This document shows, in pieces, positions 9,097-17,881 of a stretch of DNA of 48,088 bases. This DNA comes from Akkermansia sp. (lineage in GTDB: Bacteria > Verrucomicrobiota > Verrucomicrobiia > Verrucomicrobiales > Akkermansiaceae). Every line of letters begins with the position of its first letter. Position 1 is the stretch's first letter. Below the pieces are notes generated by a model that was not told the origin of the DNA, searched no databases, and saw only the letters and a list, made by a program, of their open reading frames with translations. The position numbers and the translations under genes were made by a program. The stretch is taken from NCBI GenBank assembly GCA_017409465.1, contig JAFQSQ010000011.1:1-48088 (forward strand). Reading direction: 5' to 3'.

Positions 9097-9125
9097 AATC
9101 TACACCCGCTGACGCTCCGACTCAA
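9097..9125 (-). promoter_or_regulatory. Promoter of the cstA-like gene
   Basis: On the minus strand, TTGAGT (9125-9120), a 17-bp spacer and TAGATT (9102-9097) lie 14 nt before the ATG at 9082. The predicted leader is only about 7 nt. Confidence 0.55.
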
Positions 9126-9187
9126 GCCTTTCCGCCGTCATCAGCCACTTTTGTACGTTCCCTCTGTACTTTGGAGAAAGAGTTCCG

Positions 9188-10342
9188 TCACTCTGCCTCA
9201 GCTTCCGCATCGGCATCGGCTTCAAAATCATCCTCTGAGGGTTCGTCCTCCACCGACGGACCGGCCACGTCTTCCAACGATGTGCTGCCCAGCGCGGTCA
9301 TCCCACCACTGCTGCCGCTCGGGCGCACTGTCGGCTCCGGGTCAGGCTCCACCGTACCGGGAACAGCCGCCACGGTTGTTACCTCCTCGCTGGCTCTCCG
9401 CACCTCAACCGGTACAGTCGAGGGGTCAAATGCCTTCTTCTCGACCCAAAGCGCGATGGCTCCCTCAGCATAGGCTCCGTACATGGAGTTCGGATCAAGA
9501 TTCCGCATCTCGGTATAGAGCGCACGCAGGCGCTCCGCTGAGGCACCGTTGCGGCGAAGGTGGCCGGCATACGCCGCCATCATCTCCTGCCTCTGTCGGC
9601 GAGAGTAACAACCCTCTGCTATCATGCCGCGGATGTAGGCATCAGCCTCTTCAAACGACATGATCTGCAGTTTCTCCACAACTGCGATAGGGTCGAAGCT
9701 CATGCGGTTCTTCAAGCCGATGTCATCATCCATCTCACCCCGACCACGACGTTTGTTGTTTTTTTCCTTACCGACGCCATCCGGCAGCGTCAGATTGATG
9801 TTGGACGCCTGAAGAATGAGGTCTGCCTTGCGGGCGCCGGATGCACGCTCGGCCTTACTCAGCAATTTTTCCTGTTGCTCAAAAGCGTCCAGCATCGGCT
9901 TCAGGGCAGCAGTCGCGCTCTCCACGCTCTTCATCTCCTGGGCACTCTGCACGATACCCCGCAGCTTACCATGTGAATCGACTACCGCCAGGCACGGATA
10001 ACTCCATATGCCACCGGGTAACTTCTTGTCCCCCATGATTTTGGCATACTTTTTCTTTTCATCCGGCGTTGGATTCTGATATACCGGCACTACAAGAAAA
10101 ACGCTCTTGCGGACCGCCGGAAGGATTTTGTTCTTCTTGATAAACTCATCATAAGTCTTCATGCTGAGCTTATCATAATTCGCGCCGTACAGGAAAATAA
10201 CAATGGGTTTATCCCCGGCTTTTGACAAGGCCTCGGAATAGGAATGAACGACCGCAGCACGCAGCGGGCTGAGCACCGCAGATACCAGCATCATCGCTAC
10301 CAGAAAAACACGTCTCACTGCTCGTAGTTCCTTTCTATTCAT
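9188..10342 (-). CDS. Secreted thioredoxin-fold-like protein lacking CxxC
   Basis: A 384-aa protein with a Sec signal peptide (about residues 1-29, ending SPLRAA). Residues about 35-145 read like a thioredoxin fold: a strand KPIVIFLYG, a helix, VFLVVPVYQN, and the cis-proline strand WSYPCLAVVD followed by SHGKLRG. The usual CxxC is replaced by GANYDKLS, so no disulfide chemistry is expected. A helical middle follows, then a Ser/Pro/acidic low-complexity tail ending in Ala-Glu-Asp repeats. Its start overlaps the upstream gene's stop by 4 nt (10339-10342), so the two are coupled. Its role is unknown, perhaps periplasmic protein binding. Confidence 0.7.
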   Translation of the reverse strand: MNRKELRAVRRVFLVAMMLVSAVLSPLRAAVVHSYSEALSKAGDKPIVIFLYGANYDKLSMKTYDEFIKKNKILPAVRKSVFLVVPVYQNPTPDEKKKYAKIMGDKKLPGGIWSYPCLAVVDSHGKLRGIVQSAQEMKSVESATAALKPMLDAFEQQEKLLSKAERASGARKADLILQASNINLTLPDGVGKEKNNKRRGRGEMDDDIGLKNRMSFDPIAVVEKLQIMSFEEADAYIRGMIAEGCYSRRQRQEMMAAYAGHLRRNGASAERLRALYTEMRNLDPNSMYGAYAEGAIALWVEKKAFDPSTVPVEVRRASEEVTTVAAVPGTVEPDPEPTVRPSGSSGGMTALGSTSLEDVAGPSVEDEPSEDDFEADADAEAEAE

Positions 10343-12915
10343 CGTTCCTGCTTACCGTATACGTAGAAGCCCACAATACCGGGCTCATACTTATCACCCT
10401 CGCGCAACAGGCGTAAGTACTGACACGTCGGCTTTTCCTGGCGCATATCAAACCGAATCTGGGCACCGTCTATCACACCGTTGCCGAACACACGGTTCCA
10501 GTTCTGCCCGTCATTTGACACCTCGATGTAGAAGGGGCGATCGTCCTTCACCTTTTCCTCAGAGGTGACACATATCACGCCCGTCAGCTGGCTCTTTTTC
10601 TCCAGCCCAACAGTCACGCCGGCCTTGCCCTCAAATTTTCCGGGCATGGCACCACCCGACTTTTGCAGAACAGCCCAGTGCAGACAACTGCTCGCTACCT
10701 GCCCGGCGCCCAGCGTGGTCGCTGTATCGATGATACCGGTCTCAGACACGATACGCCCCGGGAATGACTTCACCCGATGCTTCATCTTCTTGGGGAACTT
10801 GTCCTTACACTTGCGATACGCCAGTTTGCCGATCGCCTGGAAAACGCGTCGATCATTGTTTTCTGTCGCGGCATTGATGGCCTCGCCTAAAGTGGCCCAG
10901 GTCTGGTCCTGTTCCTTACGCGTATTCCTGGTATGCTGCCCCATCATCCGCACAAGCATGTCGGTGAAATCATCCTGAGCAGCCTCATCCTTCCCCAGTC
11001 CCTGCGAGATGTATTTGAGCCCCCAGGTAAGCACGGCTCCGGAGTATTCAGGTTTGCCCATCAACACACGCACTACTTCACGCATGTAAACCTTCTTATC
11101 TTCATTTGTCTTGTACGTGTTGATCTGAGCGTCCAGCGTGGGGATGACATCCCAACGATTCGTGCCCCAGCCATCGAAGTTCTTGAAGAGGCCGGCGTAC
11201 ATCTTATTGAGTTTGTTCCGATCCTTTATCATGGGAGCCAGGTTCGGGTATACCCTGCGAACCAGCAGCTTGGATGCAGCATTATAATGCTGTTTTCCCA
11301 GCCCATCGACAATGGAATCGTGAAGTCGCTGCCATTTTTCCTTGTCTTCCGGCGCTTTAACTTTCAGATAACCGGCATAGCGGTTCAAGGCCGGCCAATT
11401 GAGCGGCTGCACCTTGATTGCCAGCTCGTAACAATTGAACGAAGCGGTCATCTTGCGGCGGGCGCCGAGGAAGTCTGCCATGGCCACCAGCTGGTCAGCT
11501 ACCAGAGTCGTGTAAAAATCGTGGTACAGGTTCTCCGTGAGGATGAGATAGTCCCACTCCGGCTCATTGAAGAATGTCTTGGAGAGCTGGTGCTGCCAGT
11601 AGATGGAATTGCCACGCTTCCACTCGCCGTTGATACGGATGGCATAAGCGCAGTGCCCGGGCTCGCCCATCGTCGCAGCAGGCAGACCACTGGCCAGGGC
11701 ACCATACGTGGCGTAGTGCGAAAGCGCTCCGCAGACACCGCCTATTTCACGATAAGCCCAGGCGGTCGTGCCATTCACATAGGGAAGAACCGGCGCCAGA
11801 TAAGCAGAGGAAAACACAGAATCACCGGCAACATTGCGTAAGCGGTAGCAGAGCTGACCTTCTGCCCCCAGATACTGCTCTGCCGGCAAGCGAACGTTAT
11901 CGCGCATCCACTTGAGGTTACGAGGTTCCCCCCAGTTACCCACAGATTGCGATGGCTGAGCACACCCGACGACCCAGCGCATCTCCCAATACTGCAAGGT
12001 ATCGAAGAGAGAATTGAGCAACTCCTGTTTGTAGCTGGAGCTGTAATACTCGTAGCGAGCCATCATGTCCTCCGGGTTCCACCCCTCTCGGGCAAACTCC
12101 ATCGCTGCGATGGTACCGATCTTATTCAGAACCGGATGCAGAAAATCCTCACCGTGCTTACGATAGATGAGCTCCATGTTGGTCAGAGCCTGCTCCAGCT
12201 TGACGCTGGGTCCGGAATACAGCACCCCGCTTATCCAGGTCAGGTCATTGGCCAGCATCGTCAGCATGCCACGCCCGCTGGGAAGAGAGGCCACACGGAT
12301 GAGTTCCTCTGAGCCCGTGCGACGTATCAGATTGATTCGTGCCAGATCCAGACGATTGGCAGGTTGCTGCATAAACTGAAGGATGCTCTTTTCATCGAGT
12401 TTCTCGATTTTGGTCAACACCCTCTTGGCAAGCACCTGATAGAGTTCTTCCGGATTATCCCATACGACAGGTTGCAGATCTTTACTCTTGTACGGTTTCT
12501 GCGACTCTCTCTCCAGCCTCTTCTTCAAGCGGTGAACCTGAGCCAGAGAAGAAGTGAAGCTGGCATGCCCCCGTGCCTCGGGTACTTTTTTCTGGGTGGG
12601 ATCCTCGGGAACATCTTCCTCCGTGTACAGTTCATCATCCTGCCGATTGAGGATACGACGTTTATCCGGATCAGGCCGGGTAATGGTGGTTATCTCAGGT
12701 TCGACTGTCTCATCCGTCTGCTCCGGCTCCTCATCCTCCGGCGTCCAGTCATCCACCGGAGTCGTATCATCTGTCACGGCCAGTCCCTCCTCGGGTCTTG
12801 TCTGCACGGCTGTCTCCTCAGGCTCCTGTACACTGTAAAAAATCGGGTAACACATGAAGCCCAGAGCAAAGACAAGCCCTGCAGCAATCAGCAGACGTGA
12901 CAGATTCGGCGACAT
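10339..12915 (-). CDS. Membrane-anchored transglutaminase-like protein with C-terminal discoidin-like domain
   Basis: An 858-aa protein with one N-terminal membrane anchor (about 8-28) and a long acidic Pro/Glu/Thr stalk (30-110), followed by a mainly helical region. Around 391-440, GGVCGALSHYATYGAL then PGHCAYAIRINGEW resembles the Cys-His core of transglutaminase/papain-like folds (Cys395, His421), though Asn436 sits where Asp is common. The last 100 residues (FYIEVSNDGQNWNRVF, then CQYLRLL) look like an F5/8 type C (discoidin) carbohydrate-binding domain. It is probably periplasmic. Similar domain pairs occur in Planctomycetes, Lentisphaerae and Verrucomicrobia. The catalytic claim is inference. 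It is coupled by a 4-nt overlap to the thioredoxin-fold gene. Confidence 0.65.
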   Translation of the reverse strand: MSPNLSRLLIAAGLVFALGFMCYPIFYSVQEPEETAVQTRPEEGLAVTDDTTPVDDWTPEDEEPEQTDETVEPEITTITRPDPDKRRILNRQDDELYTEEDVPEDPTQKKVPEARGHASFTSSLAQVHRLKKRLERESQKPYKSKDLQPVVWDNPEELYQVLAKRVLTKIEKLDEKSILQFMQQPANRLDLARINLIRRTGSEELIRVASLPSGRGMLTMLANDLTWISGVLYSGPSVKLEQALTNMELIYRKHGEDFLHPVLNKIGTIAAMEFAREGWNPEDMMARYEYYSSSYKQELLNSLFDTLQYWEMRWVVGCAQPSQSVGNWGEPRNLKWMRDNVRLPAEQYLGAEGQLCYRLRNVAGDSVFSSAYLAPVLPYVNGTTAWAYREIGGVCGALSHYATYGALASGLPAATMGEPGHCAYAIRINGEWKRGNSIYWQHQLSKTFFNEPEWDYLILTENLYHDFYTTLVADQLVAMADFLGARRKMTASFNCYELAIKVQPLNWPALNRYAGYLKVKAPEDKEKWQRLHDSIVDGLGKQHYNAASKLLVRRVYPNLAPMIKDRNKLNKMYAGLFKNFDGWGTNRWDVIPTLDAQINTYKTNEDKKVYMREVVRVLMGKPEYSGAVLTWGLKYISQGLGKDEAAQDDFTDMLVRMMGQHTRNTRKEQDQTWATLGEAINAATENNDRRVFQAIGKLAYRKCKDKFPKKMKHRVKSFPGRIVSETGIIDTATTLGAGQVASSCLHWAVLQKSGGAMPGKFEGKAGVTVGLEKKSQLTGVICVTSEEKVKDDRPFYIEVSNDGQNWNRVFGNGVIDGAQIRFDMRQEKPTCQYLRLLREGDKYEPGIVGFYVYGKQER

Positions 12916-12969
12916 TGCAGTTCGGGGATGGAAGATGTAAGCCGGGCAGATGGCCTTATCATGCTATCG

Positions 12970-14472
12970 TCAGCGAGACTCAAGAGTCTTGAGCACCCCC
13001 TTCGCAGAGTATCGGATGAACGAGTCCGGATGCTCCAGCAATGTCTCAACAGCAGGGATGGCATCCTTGCTACCATGATTCTGCATATACCGCAATATGG
13101 AGTTAATCTCCTGGATACCGGCAGTCCCTGACTCCAATATCTTGATGAGTCGGGGCTGAGCTCTCCAAGACATTTCTGAAAGAGAAGATTCCCACATCAG
13201 GGGATTTGACAACCAGAGACTCACGACCGGCTCTACCATCTTTTCCGGCTGTACCTTGATCAGATACGTCACCACGGAAGCAAGAGGTTGGCGATGAGTC
13301 TTGAGCCTGCTCTCCAGATACCGGAAGCACAGGGCAACCGCCTCGCTGTCATCCTTGGAAGCGTAGGTCACCAATGCATCTATCAACGCTTCGTAGGTAT
13401 CCTGATCCTGCCCCCACGGCTCCTGTAATACATTCACCAGAGCATTGCGGACATCGGTGCGGAGCACCTGCACATCTGCATTCTTGAGAGAACGCGCCGC
13501 CACTCGAATGCGCATCGCATCAATACAAGCGAGCTCACTGATATTGGCTGTCACAAACGATGTATGCATGGGGGAACTGAGTACATCAGAGGAAAACCGG
13601 CTGACAAGCTGCGTTTTTTCCTCGTCAAACTTGACCAGGTACACCCCTGTAGACACATTGCTGCTTACCACATGACCAAAGCGCGTCAGCAGGCCGGCTA
13701 TATTCCGCCGGGAGCCCGACGCACTGGAAATAACATACAGCACCCCATTTCTGCACGTGTGGGCACTGGTACCCTCAGCCTCAGTCAAGCGGGTCAGGAC
13801 ATCGCGAATGATGCTTCGCTCGGAAGGATCCTGATTGTCCATGAACACGGCATAGTGCGTGGCTTTCGGGTGCTTTTTGCAATGCGTGTAAAAAACAGCG
13901 AGCTCCTCTTCACTGACAGCGGCGGCTTCCTCATCGGCCGTCGTCGCATCTGCCTTATCATTCTTCCCGGCTGCCACCGTGACCTGTTCTCTCGGCTTCC
14001 AGAGGTCCGGAGCCATCCACCCCAACAAAACAACCGCTGATGACATGCAGAACATCAGCAACTTGTAACGACGAGTCGCCATAACCAGAAGCCCCGCCGC
14101 GATACTCGAGAACACAAGACCCACTATTTTCTTGCTCTCCATATCCAAATCTTCCCCACCCCAGGAGATGTGTCCCAATCCGTCCATAAGGAACAACATA
14201 TGGCAGAACAAGACAAAGAATACTCCTATACACAGCAGAATCTTGCCTCGCATATTGAAAGCTGCGCCATTCCGATACAAATCCTGTACGCGCTGCATCC
14301 GCACACTCTGACGACGAGCTGCTGCCGTATTGCGGGCTCTCAATTCCTCCACCTCATCCTGCTGCAGCTTCGGAGCAGCGGCGAACTCAGCACTGATACA
14401 CTCAGGACACACTCCCTGGTTTCCCCGCCCGGGTTGATACTTACGACCACATTTCAGACACTCTTCCTCCAT
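12970..14472 (-). CDS. Zinc-ribbon membrane protein with HEAT-like C-terminal region
   Basis: A 500-aa protein beginning with a zinc ribbon (CLKCGRKY, then VCPEC; C-x2-C-x13-C-x2-C). A charged helix follows, then three membrane helices (about 75-170). The C-terminal 300 residues are soluble and mostly helical, ending in repeats such as SIMRYM-like helices and AIPAVETLLEHPDSFIRYSA, which resemble HEAT/armadillo units. I chose the ATG at 14472 because a promoter -10 box overlaps the in-frame ATG at 14481, placing the mRNA start at about 14472. Function is unknown. It leads the gene set that continues to 9188. Confidence 0.65.
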   Translation of the reverse strand: MEEECLKCGRKYQPGRGNQGVCPECISAEFAAAPKLQQDEVEELRARNTAAARRQSVRMQRVQDLYRNGAAFNMRGKILLCIGVFFVLFCHMLFLMDGLGHISWGGEDLDMESKKIVGLVFSSIAAGLLVMATRRYKLLMFCMSSAVVLLGWMAPDLWKPREQVTVAAGKNDKADATTADEEAAAVSEEELAVFYTHCKKHPKATHYAVFMDNQDPSERSIIRDVLTRLTEAEGTSAHTCRNGVLYVISSASGSRRNIAGLLTRFGHVVSSNVSTGVYLVKFDEEKTQLVSRFSSDVLSSPMHTSFVTANISELACIDAMRIRVAARSLKNADVQVLRTDVRNALVNVLQEPWGQDQDTYEALIDALVTYASKDDSEAVALCFRYLESRLKTHRQPLASVVTYLIKVQPEKMVEPVVSLWLSNPLMWESSLSEMSWRAQPRLIKILESGTAGIQEINSILRYMQNHGSKDAIPAVETLLEHPDSFIRYSAKGVLKTLESR

Positions 14473-14479
14473 GAACAAC

Positions 14480-14508
14480 ATACTAGCAAATCAACACTTC
14501 AGATGCAA
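14480..14508 (-). promoter_or_regulatory. Promoter of the zinc-ribbon membrane protein gene
   Basis: On the minus strand, TTGCAT (14508-14503), 17 bp, TAGTAT (14485-14480). The ATG used (14472) is 7 nt past the -10 box, so the transcript would be leaderless. The alternative ATG at 14481 overlaps the -10 box. Confidence 0.45.
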
Positions 14509-14582
14509 GCACAGAATGCATCTGTCGTACTTTTTCAACACGTCGCAGCGTCCATACGCTGCAACCAATCTTCTCCTGAGAT

Positions 14583-15152
14583 TCAAAATGAAAAAACCGC
14601 TCCGGTTTCGTATGATTCGCCGACATTCAGCGGCGACAACTCCCAGAGCGATGTATCGTTGCGCATGCAGCTCGTGTACATGTTGGTTCTGTCGGAGGAG
14701 GAGTCGCGATTCACCAGGACATTTTCCCTGTCGAAAGGCTCCGATTTGGGCACCACGCGTACACTGGTACACGAGGAATAATCACGTGAAAGACCGGGCA
14801 CGAGCGAAGAGACGGTATTATCGAAGCGCTTTGCCACCATCACCCGAGGATTGCTCTGCTGGTCTTCCGTCTCCGGCACTACCATGTAGCCCCCCACGGC
14901 CAACACCCCAACCCCCAGAGTCGAGGCACCGTAGACCAGGCGGCGACGTCCGAAATTCGTAAGAATCTGCATCACATGCTCCCACACTCTGCGATGAGCC
15001 GGGCAGCAAACAGTCTCGCGCACGACCCGTTCATGAAAATCATACAGGAAACGTTCCTCAAAGTTAGCCTCCGGCGTAGATTCCACCCGAAGTGTCGCTA
15101 ACAAAGCCAACAACTCAGCCTCCGAAGTATTTTGCTTGTTCTCCTGTTCCAT
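14583..15152 (-). CDS. Small single-span membrane protein, anti-sigma-like layout
   Basis: A 189-aa protein with a soluble N-terminal part (about 1-70) containing LLALLATLRVESTPEANFEERF and a CCPAH segment. One membrane helix follows (about 73-92, LVYGASTLGVGVLAVGGYMV), then a polar C-terminal domain of about 95 aa outside. The topology and the N-terminal PEANFEERF-type helix recall membrane anchors of anti-sigma factors, but there is no sigma factor gene beside it, so this is only a resemblance. It lies 92 nt downstream of hemA on the same strand in an A+T-rich gap, so it may have its own promoter. No known family is recognised. Confidence 0.55.
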   Translation of the reverse strand: MEQENKQNTSEAELLALLATLRVESTPEANFEERFLYDFHERVVRETVCCPAHRRVWEHVMQILTNFGRRRLVYGASTLGVGVLAVGGYMVVPETEDQQSNPRVMVAKRFDNTVSSLVPGLSRDYSSCTSVRVVPKSEPFDRENVLVNRDSSSDRTNMYTSCMRNDTSLWELSPLNVGESYETGAVFSF

Positions 15153-15244
15153 ATGTGTTCGCTACGCGATAAGTGCTTTTGTATAGACACTATCAGTTGG
15201 AAAAAAATTCAAAAATAATGAAAGATTTTATTGCACCTTGACAT

Positions 15245-16327
15245 TTAGCCAATTACACTACAACCTTCACTCTTCTGTTCAACATTTCTTGAACGATGAA
15301 GCAAATTTTCTGAACACTCTTCTATCCACTCAGCTATCAGTTTCTCGCAGAGCTGCATTTCAGAACGCCGGGTACACCTGGTTTCAGCCATCATGGACTC
15401 CAATGTATCAAGGTCAAACAAGTGGACGTCGCTCACAGAGGCACATTGCGGATCAATATTACGCGGCACAGACAAATCTACCAGGAATAATGGCCGCCGA
15501 CGCACCTGCTGCACCCCCTCCAGCACAGCGGGAGAAACGACGTAAACAGGCGCAGAAGTAGAGACGATTACGATATCTATCTGTTCGAGATAGGGCTGCC
15601 ACTCACTGAAACGTATCACCCGTCCCCCCACCACGGAGGCGAGTTCGAGAGCTCGCTCATAGGAACGATTGGCCACAAATATCCCTTCTGCCCCGCGGGA
15701 CTTGAGGCTCTGAGCCGTCGTCCGGGCTACCTCCCCGGCGCCTACGACCAGCACCTGCGCCCCGCTGAGGTCACTCAGGACACTGCCGGCCAACTGCACG
15801 GCCGCAGCCCCGACAGATGTTGGGCCTGAGGTAATGCGCGTCGAACTGCGTACCTTTTTTCCGATGTTGAACACTTGCTGGAAAACCCGATTAGTCAGCG
15901 ACCCTGTCGTACCGACAGACAATGCTGTATGATAGGCTTCCTTGAGCTGCCCGAAAATTTCAGTCTCCCCCAATACCATGGAATCAAGGCCAGAGGCGAC
16001 TCTCGCCAGATGCGTCAGGGCATCGGTATCGGAGTAATGATAAAAGAAATCGCGATATTCCGACTCATGGAGATGGGCTCGACCCAGGAAGTACGCCAGA
16101 ATGGCATATCTGGCCAACGGAGCATCCGTGGCGCGATAATAAATCTCCGTACGATTACAGGTGGAAAGCAGTACGCACTCCTCAACTACCGGCAGGCGAT
16201 ACAGCTCAGCCACTACCTCTGCCGTCCTGTTGCGAGATACGGCGAAGCGCTCACGCACCGCTACCGGAGCAGTACGATAATTGAGGCCGAGGCAGCCAAA
16301 CATCCCTGGAGTCTCCGACGTCGCCAT
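15245..16327 (-). CDS. hemA: Glutamyl-tRNA reductase
   Basis: A 360-aa enzyme that reduces glutamyl-tRNA(Glu) to glutamate-1-semialdehyde, the first step of tetrapyrrole synthesis by the C5 route. It shows the catalytic Cys57 in LLSTCNRTE, the signature SGLDSMVLGETEIFGQLK, and the NADPH-binding VLVVGAGEVA. It is about 60 aa shorter than typical family members, and the shortfall lies in the C-terminal dimerisation helices. The coding frame ends cleanly, so this may be a lineage trait. Its ATG overlaps the stop of the cobA-hemD gene by 1 nt (TGATG), indicating coupled translation in a haem/sirohaem operon. Confidence 0.95.
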   Translation of the reverse strand: MATSETPGMFGCLGLNYRTAPVAVRERFAVSRNRTAEVVAELYRLPVVEECVLLSTCNRTEIYYRATDAPLARYAILAYFLGRAHLHESEYRDFFYHYSDTDALTHLARVASGLDSMVLGETEIFGQLKEAYHTALSVGTTGSLTNRVFQQVFNIGKKVRSSTRITSGPTSVGAAAVQLAGSVLSDLSGAQVLVVGAGEVARTTAQSLKSRGAEGIFVANRSYERALELASVVGGRVIRFSEWQPYLEQIDIVIVSTSAPVYVVSPAVLEGVQQVRRRPLFLVDLSVPRNIDPQCASVSDVHLFDLDTLESMMAETRCTRRSEMQLCEKLIAEWIEECSENLLHRSRNVEQKSEGCSVIG

Positions 16328-17850
16328 CAGCTATGTGCAGCAAGTTTGATGATAGCCTCCACCAGACTGGGGATAGTGTGATCTGCCGCCTCAACATCCG
16401 GACGCAGCCCATACTCAGCCAGCGTAGCAGAGGTGATGGGGCCGATACTGGCTATACGACATCCCTCAGGCAGAGGAATCTGTAATGCCATGAAATGATG
16501 TACCGTACCGGAACTGGTGAAGGTGATGATATCTGCCCCCTGCTCTCGCAGCCTGCCCCGATTACCTCCGGGGTCATCGGTCTCTGCAACAGTACTGTAC
16601 GCGATACACTCATCAACGATGGCCTGGCGTTTCATCAGCTCCTGGTAGATGACCCGCCGGCTCTGCTCACTATGCACCCACAGCATCGTGCTGTTGGCCA
16701 GGCCTCCGAATTCATCGGCCTTGCGGTCAAATTCGGCTATCAATTCCTCCGCGACAGCCTTCTTCGGCATCACGTCCACCATGAGTCCATACTTACGCAG
16801 TTCAGCGGCAGTTCCGGAGCCAATGGCTGCCAGTCGGGCGCCACCGATTTCTCGAATATCCTCGTAGACTGCAAAAAAGGCACGGAAAAAGCGTCGCACC
16901 CCATTGGGGCTGGAGAATACCAGCCAATCATAGTGAGGACTATCTACCACAGCTTCAGCAAAATCACGCTTATCCGACGGATCAGCAATTCGGATAGTCG
17001 GCAGCTCGAGCACATCAGCCCCCTGCTCTGCCAGTAGCTGCGCGAGTTCTCCGGCCTGCTCGCGGGTACGGGTTACCACAATTCGCTTGCCTACCAGCGG
17101 CAATTGACTACGCCAATCCAGCGAGGAAGCAAGGGAAACCACGTCACCGATGACCACCACCGCCGGGGCTCCCAGCCCATTCGATTCGACGGCATCAGAC
17201 AGTGCTCCGGCGGTAGCCTTCACGACACGCTGCCGACCGGTAGCAGCCCACTGGATCGCCGCAGCCGGGGTTGAGGCATCCTGGCCGGCGTCGATCAAGG
17301 CAGCCATGGTCTCCCGCAAGCGACTCATGCCCATCAGCATCACTTTGGTACCCCGGGTCGCAGCTATCCCGGGGATATCAAGCTGGCTTTCTTGCTTATC
17401 AGCTCCTTCGTGCCCGGTAAAGACCGTAAACTGGGTGCACACACCACGGTGGGTCACCGGAATACCGGCATAGGCCGGCCCTGCTATGGCAGAGCTGATA
17501 CCCGGTATCTCCTCAAAAGAAATACCGGCAGCATGCAGAGCCGCCCCCTCTTCGCCGCCTCGACCAAACACGTAGGGGTCACCACCCTTGAGCCGTACGG
17601 TACACTTATACCGGCCGGCACAATCCACCAGCAGGCGGTTGATTTCGTCCTGCGGCATCGCGTGATTACCGGCTCGCTTTCCGACGTAGATTTTTTTGCA
17701 TTCAGGCTTGAGCCAGGCCAGCATAGCGGGTGCTACGAGAGCATCATACACCAGACAATCTGCCCGCTCCATCAGCTCACGACCACGAAGGGTCATCAAA
17801 CCGGGGTCTCCGGGGCCGGCTCCCAACAGGTAAACTTTTCCCTTTGCCAT
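16327..17850 (-). CDS. cobA-hemD: Fused uroporphyrinogen-III C-methyltransferase / uroporphyrinogen-III synthase
   Basis: A 507-aa bifunctional protein. The N-terminal half (about 1-250) is SUMT, with VYLLGAGPGDPGLMTLRG, GGDPYVFGRGGEE and GIPVTHRG; it methylates uroporphyrinogen III toward precorrin-2. The C-terminal half (about 260-507) is HemD, which closes the tetrapyrrole ring, with KRIVVTRTREQAGELAQLL and DWLVFSSPNGVRRFF. The fusion is known in several phyla and makes two consecutive steps in one chain. I chose the ATG at 17850, which is preceded by a GAGG ribosome site and begins at the conserved KGKVYLLG; an ATG at 17868 is also in frame. It follows the deacetylase gene by 31 nt and overlaps hemA. 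Confidence 0.93.
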   Translation of the reverse strand: MAKGKVYLLGAGPGDPGLMTLRGRELMERADCLVYDALVAPAMLAWLKPECKKIYVGKRAGNHAMPQDEINRLLVDCAGRYKCTVRLKGGDPYVFGRGGEEGAALHAAGISFEEIPGISSAIAGPAYAGIPVTHRGVCTQFTVFTGHEGADKQESQLDIPGIAATRGTKVMLMGMSRLRETMAALIDAGQDASTPAAAIQWAATGRQRVVKATAGALSDAVESNGLGAPAVVVIGDVVSLASSLDWRSQLPLVGKRIVVTRTREQAGELAQLLAEQGADVLELPTIRIADPSDKRDFAEAVVDSPHYDWLVFSSPNGVRRFFRAFFAVYEDIREIGGARLAAIGSGTAAELRKYGLMVDVMPKKAVAEELIAEFDRKADEFGGLANSTMLWVHSEQSRRVIYQELMKRQAIVDECIAYSTVAETDDPGGNRGRLREQGADIITFTSSGTVHHFMALQIPLPEGCRIASIGPITSATLAEYGLRPDVEAADHTIPSLVEAIIKLAAHS

Positions 17851-17881
17851 ATTCCTCGAAATGAACAAAATACGTTTTTAC

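Noticed and set aside
14545..14562. Hairpin GCAGCG/CGCTGC after the 189-aa gene as a terminator
   Set aside because: The stem is only 6 bp and no T tract follows on the minus strand.
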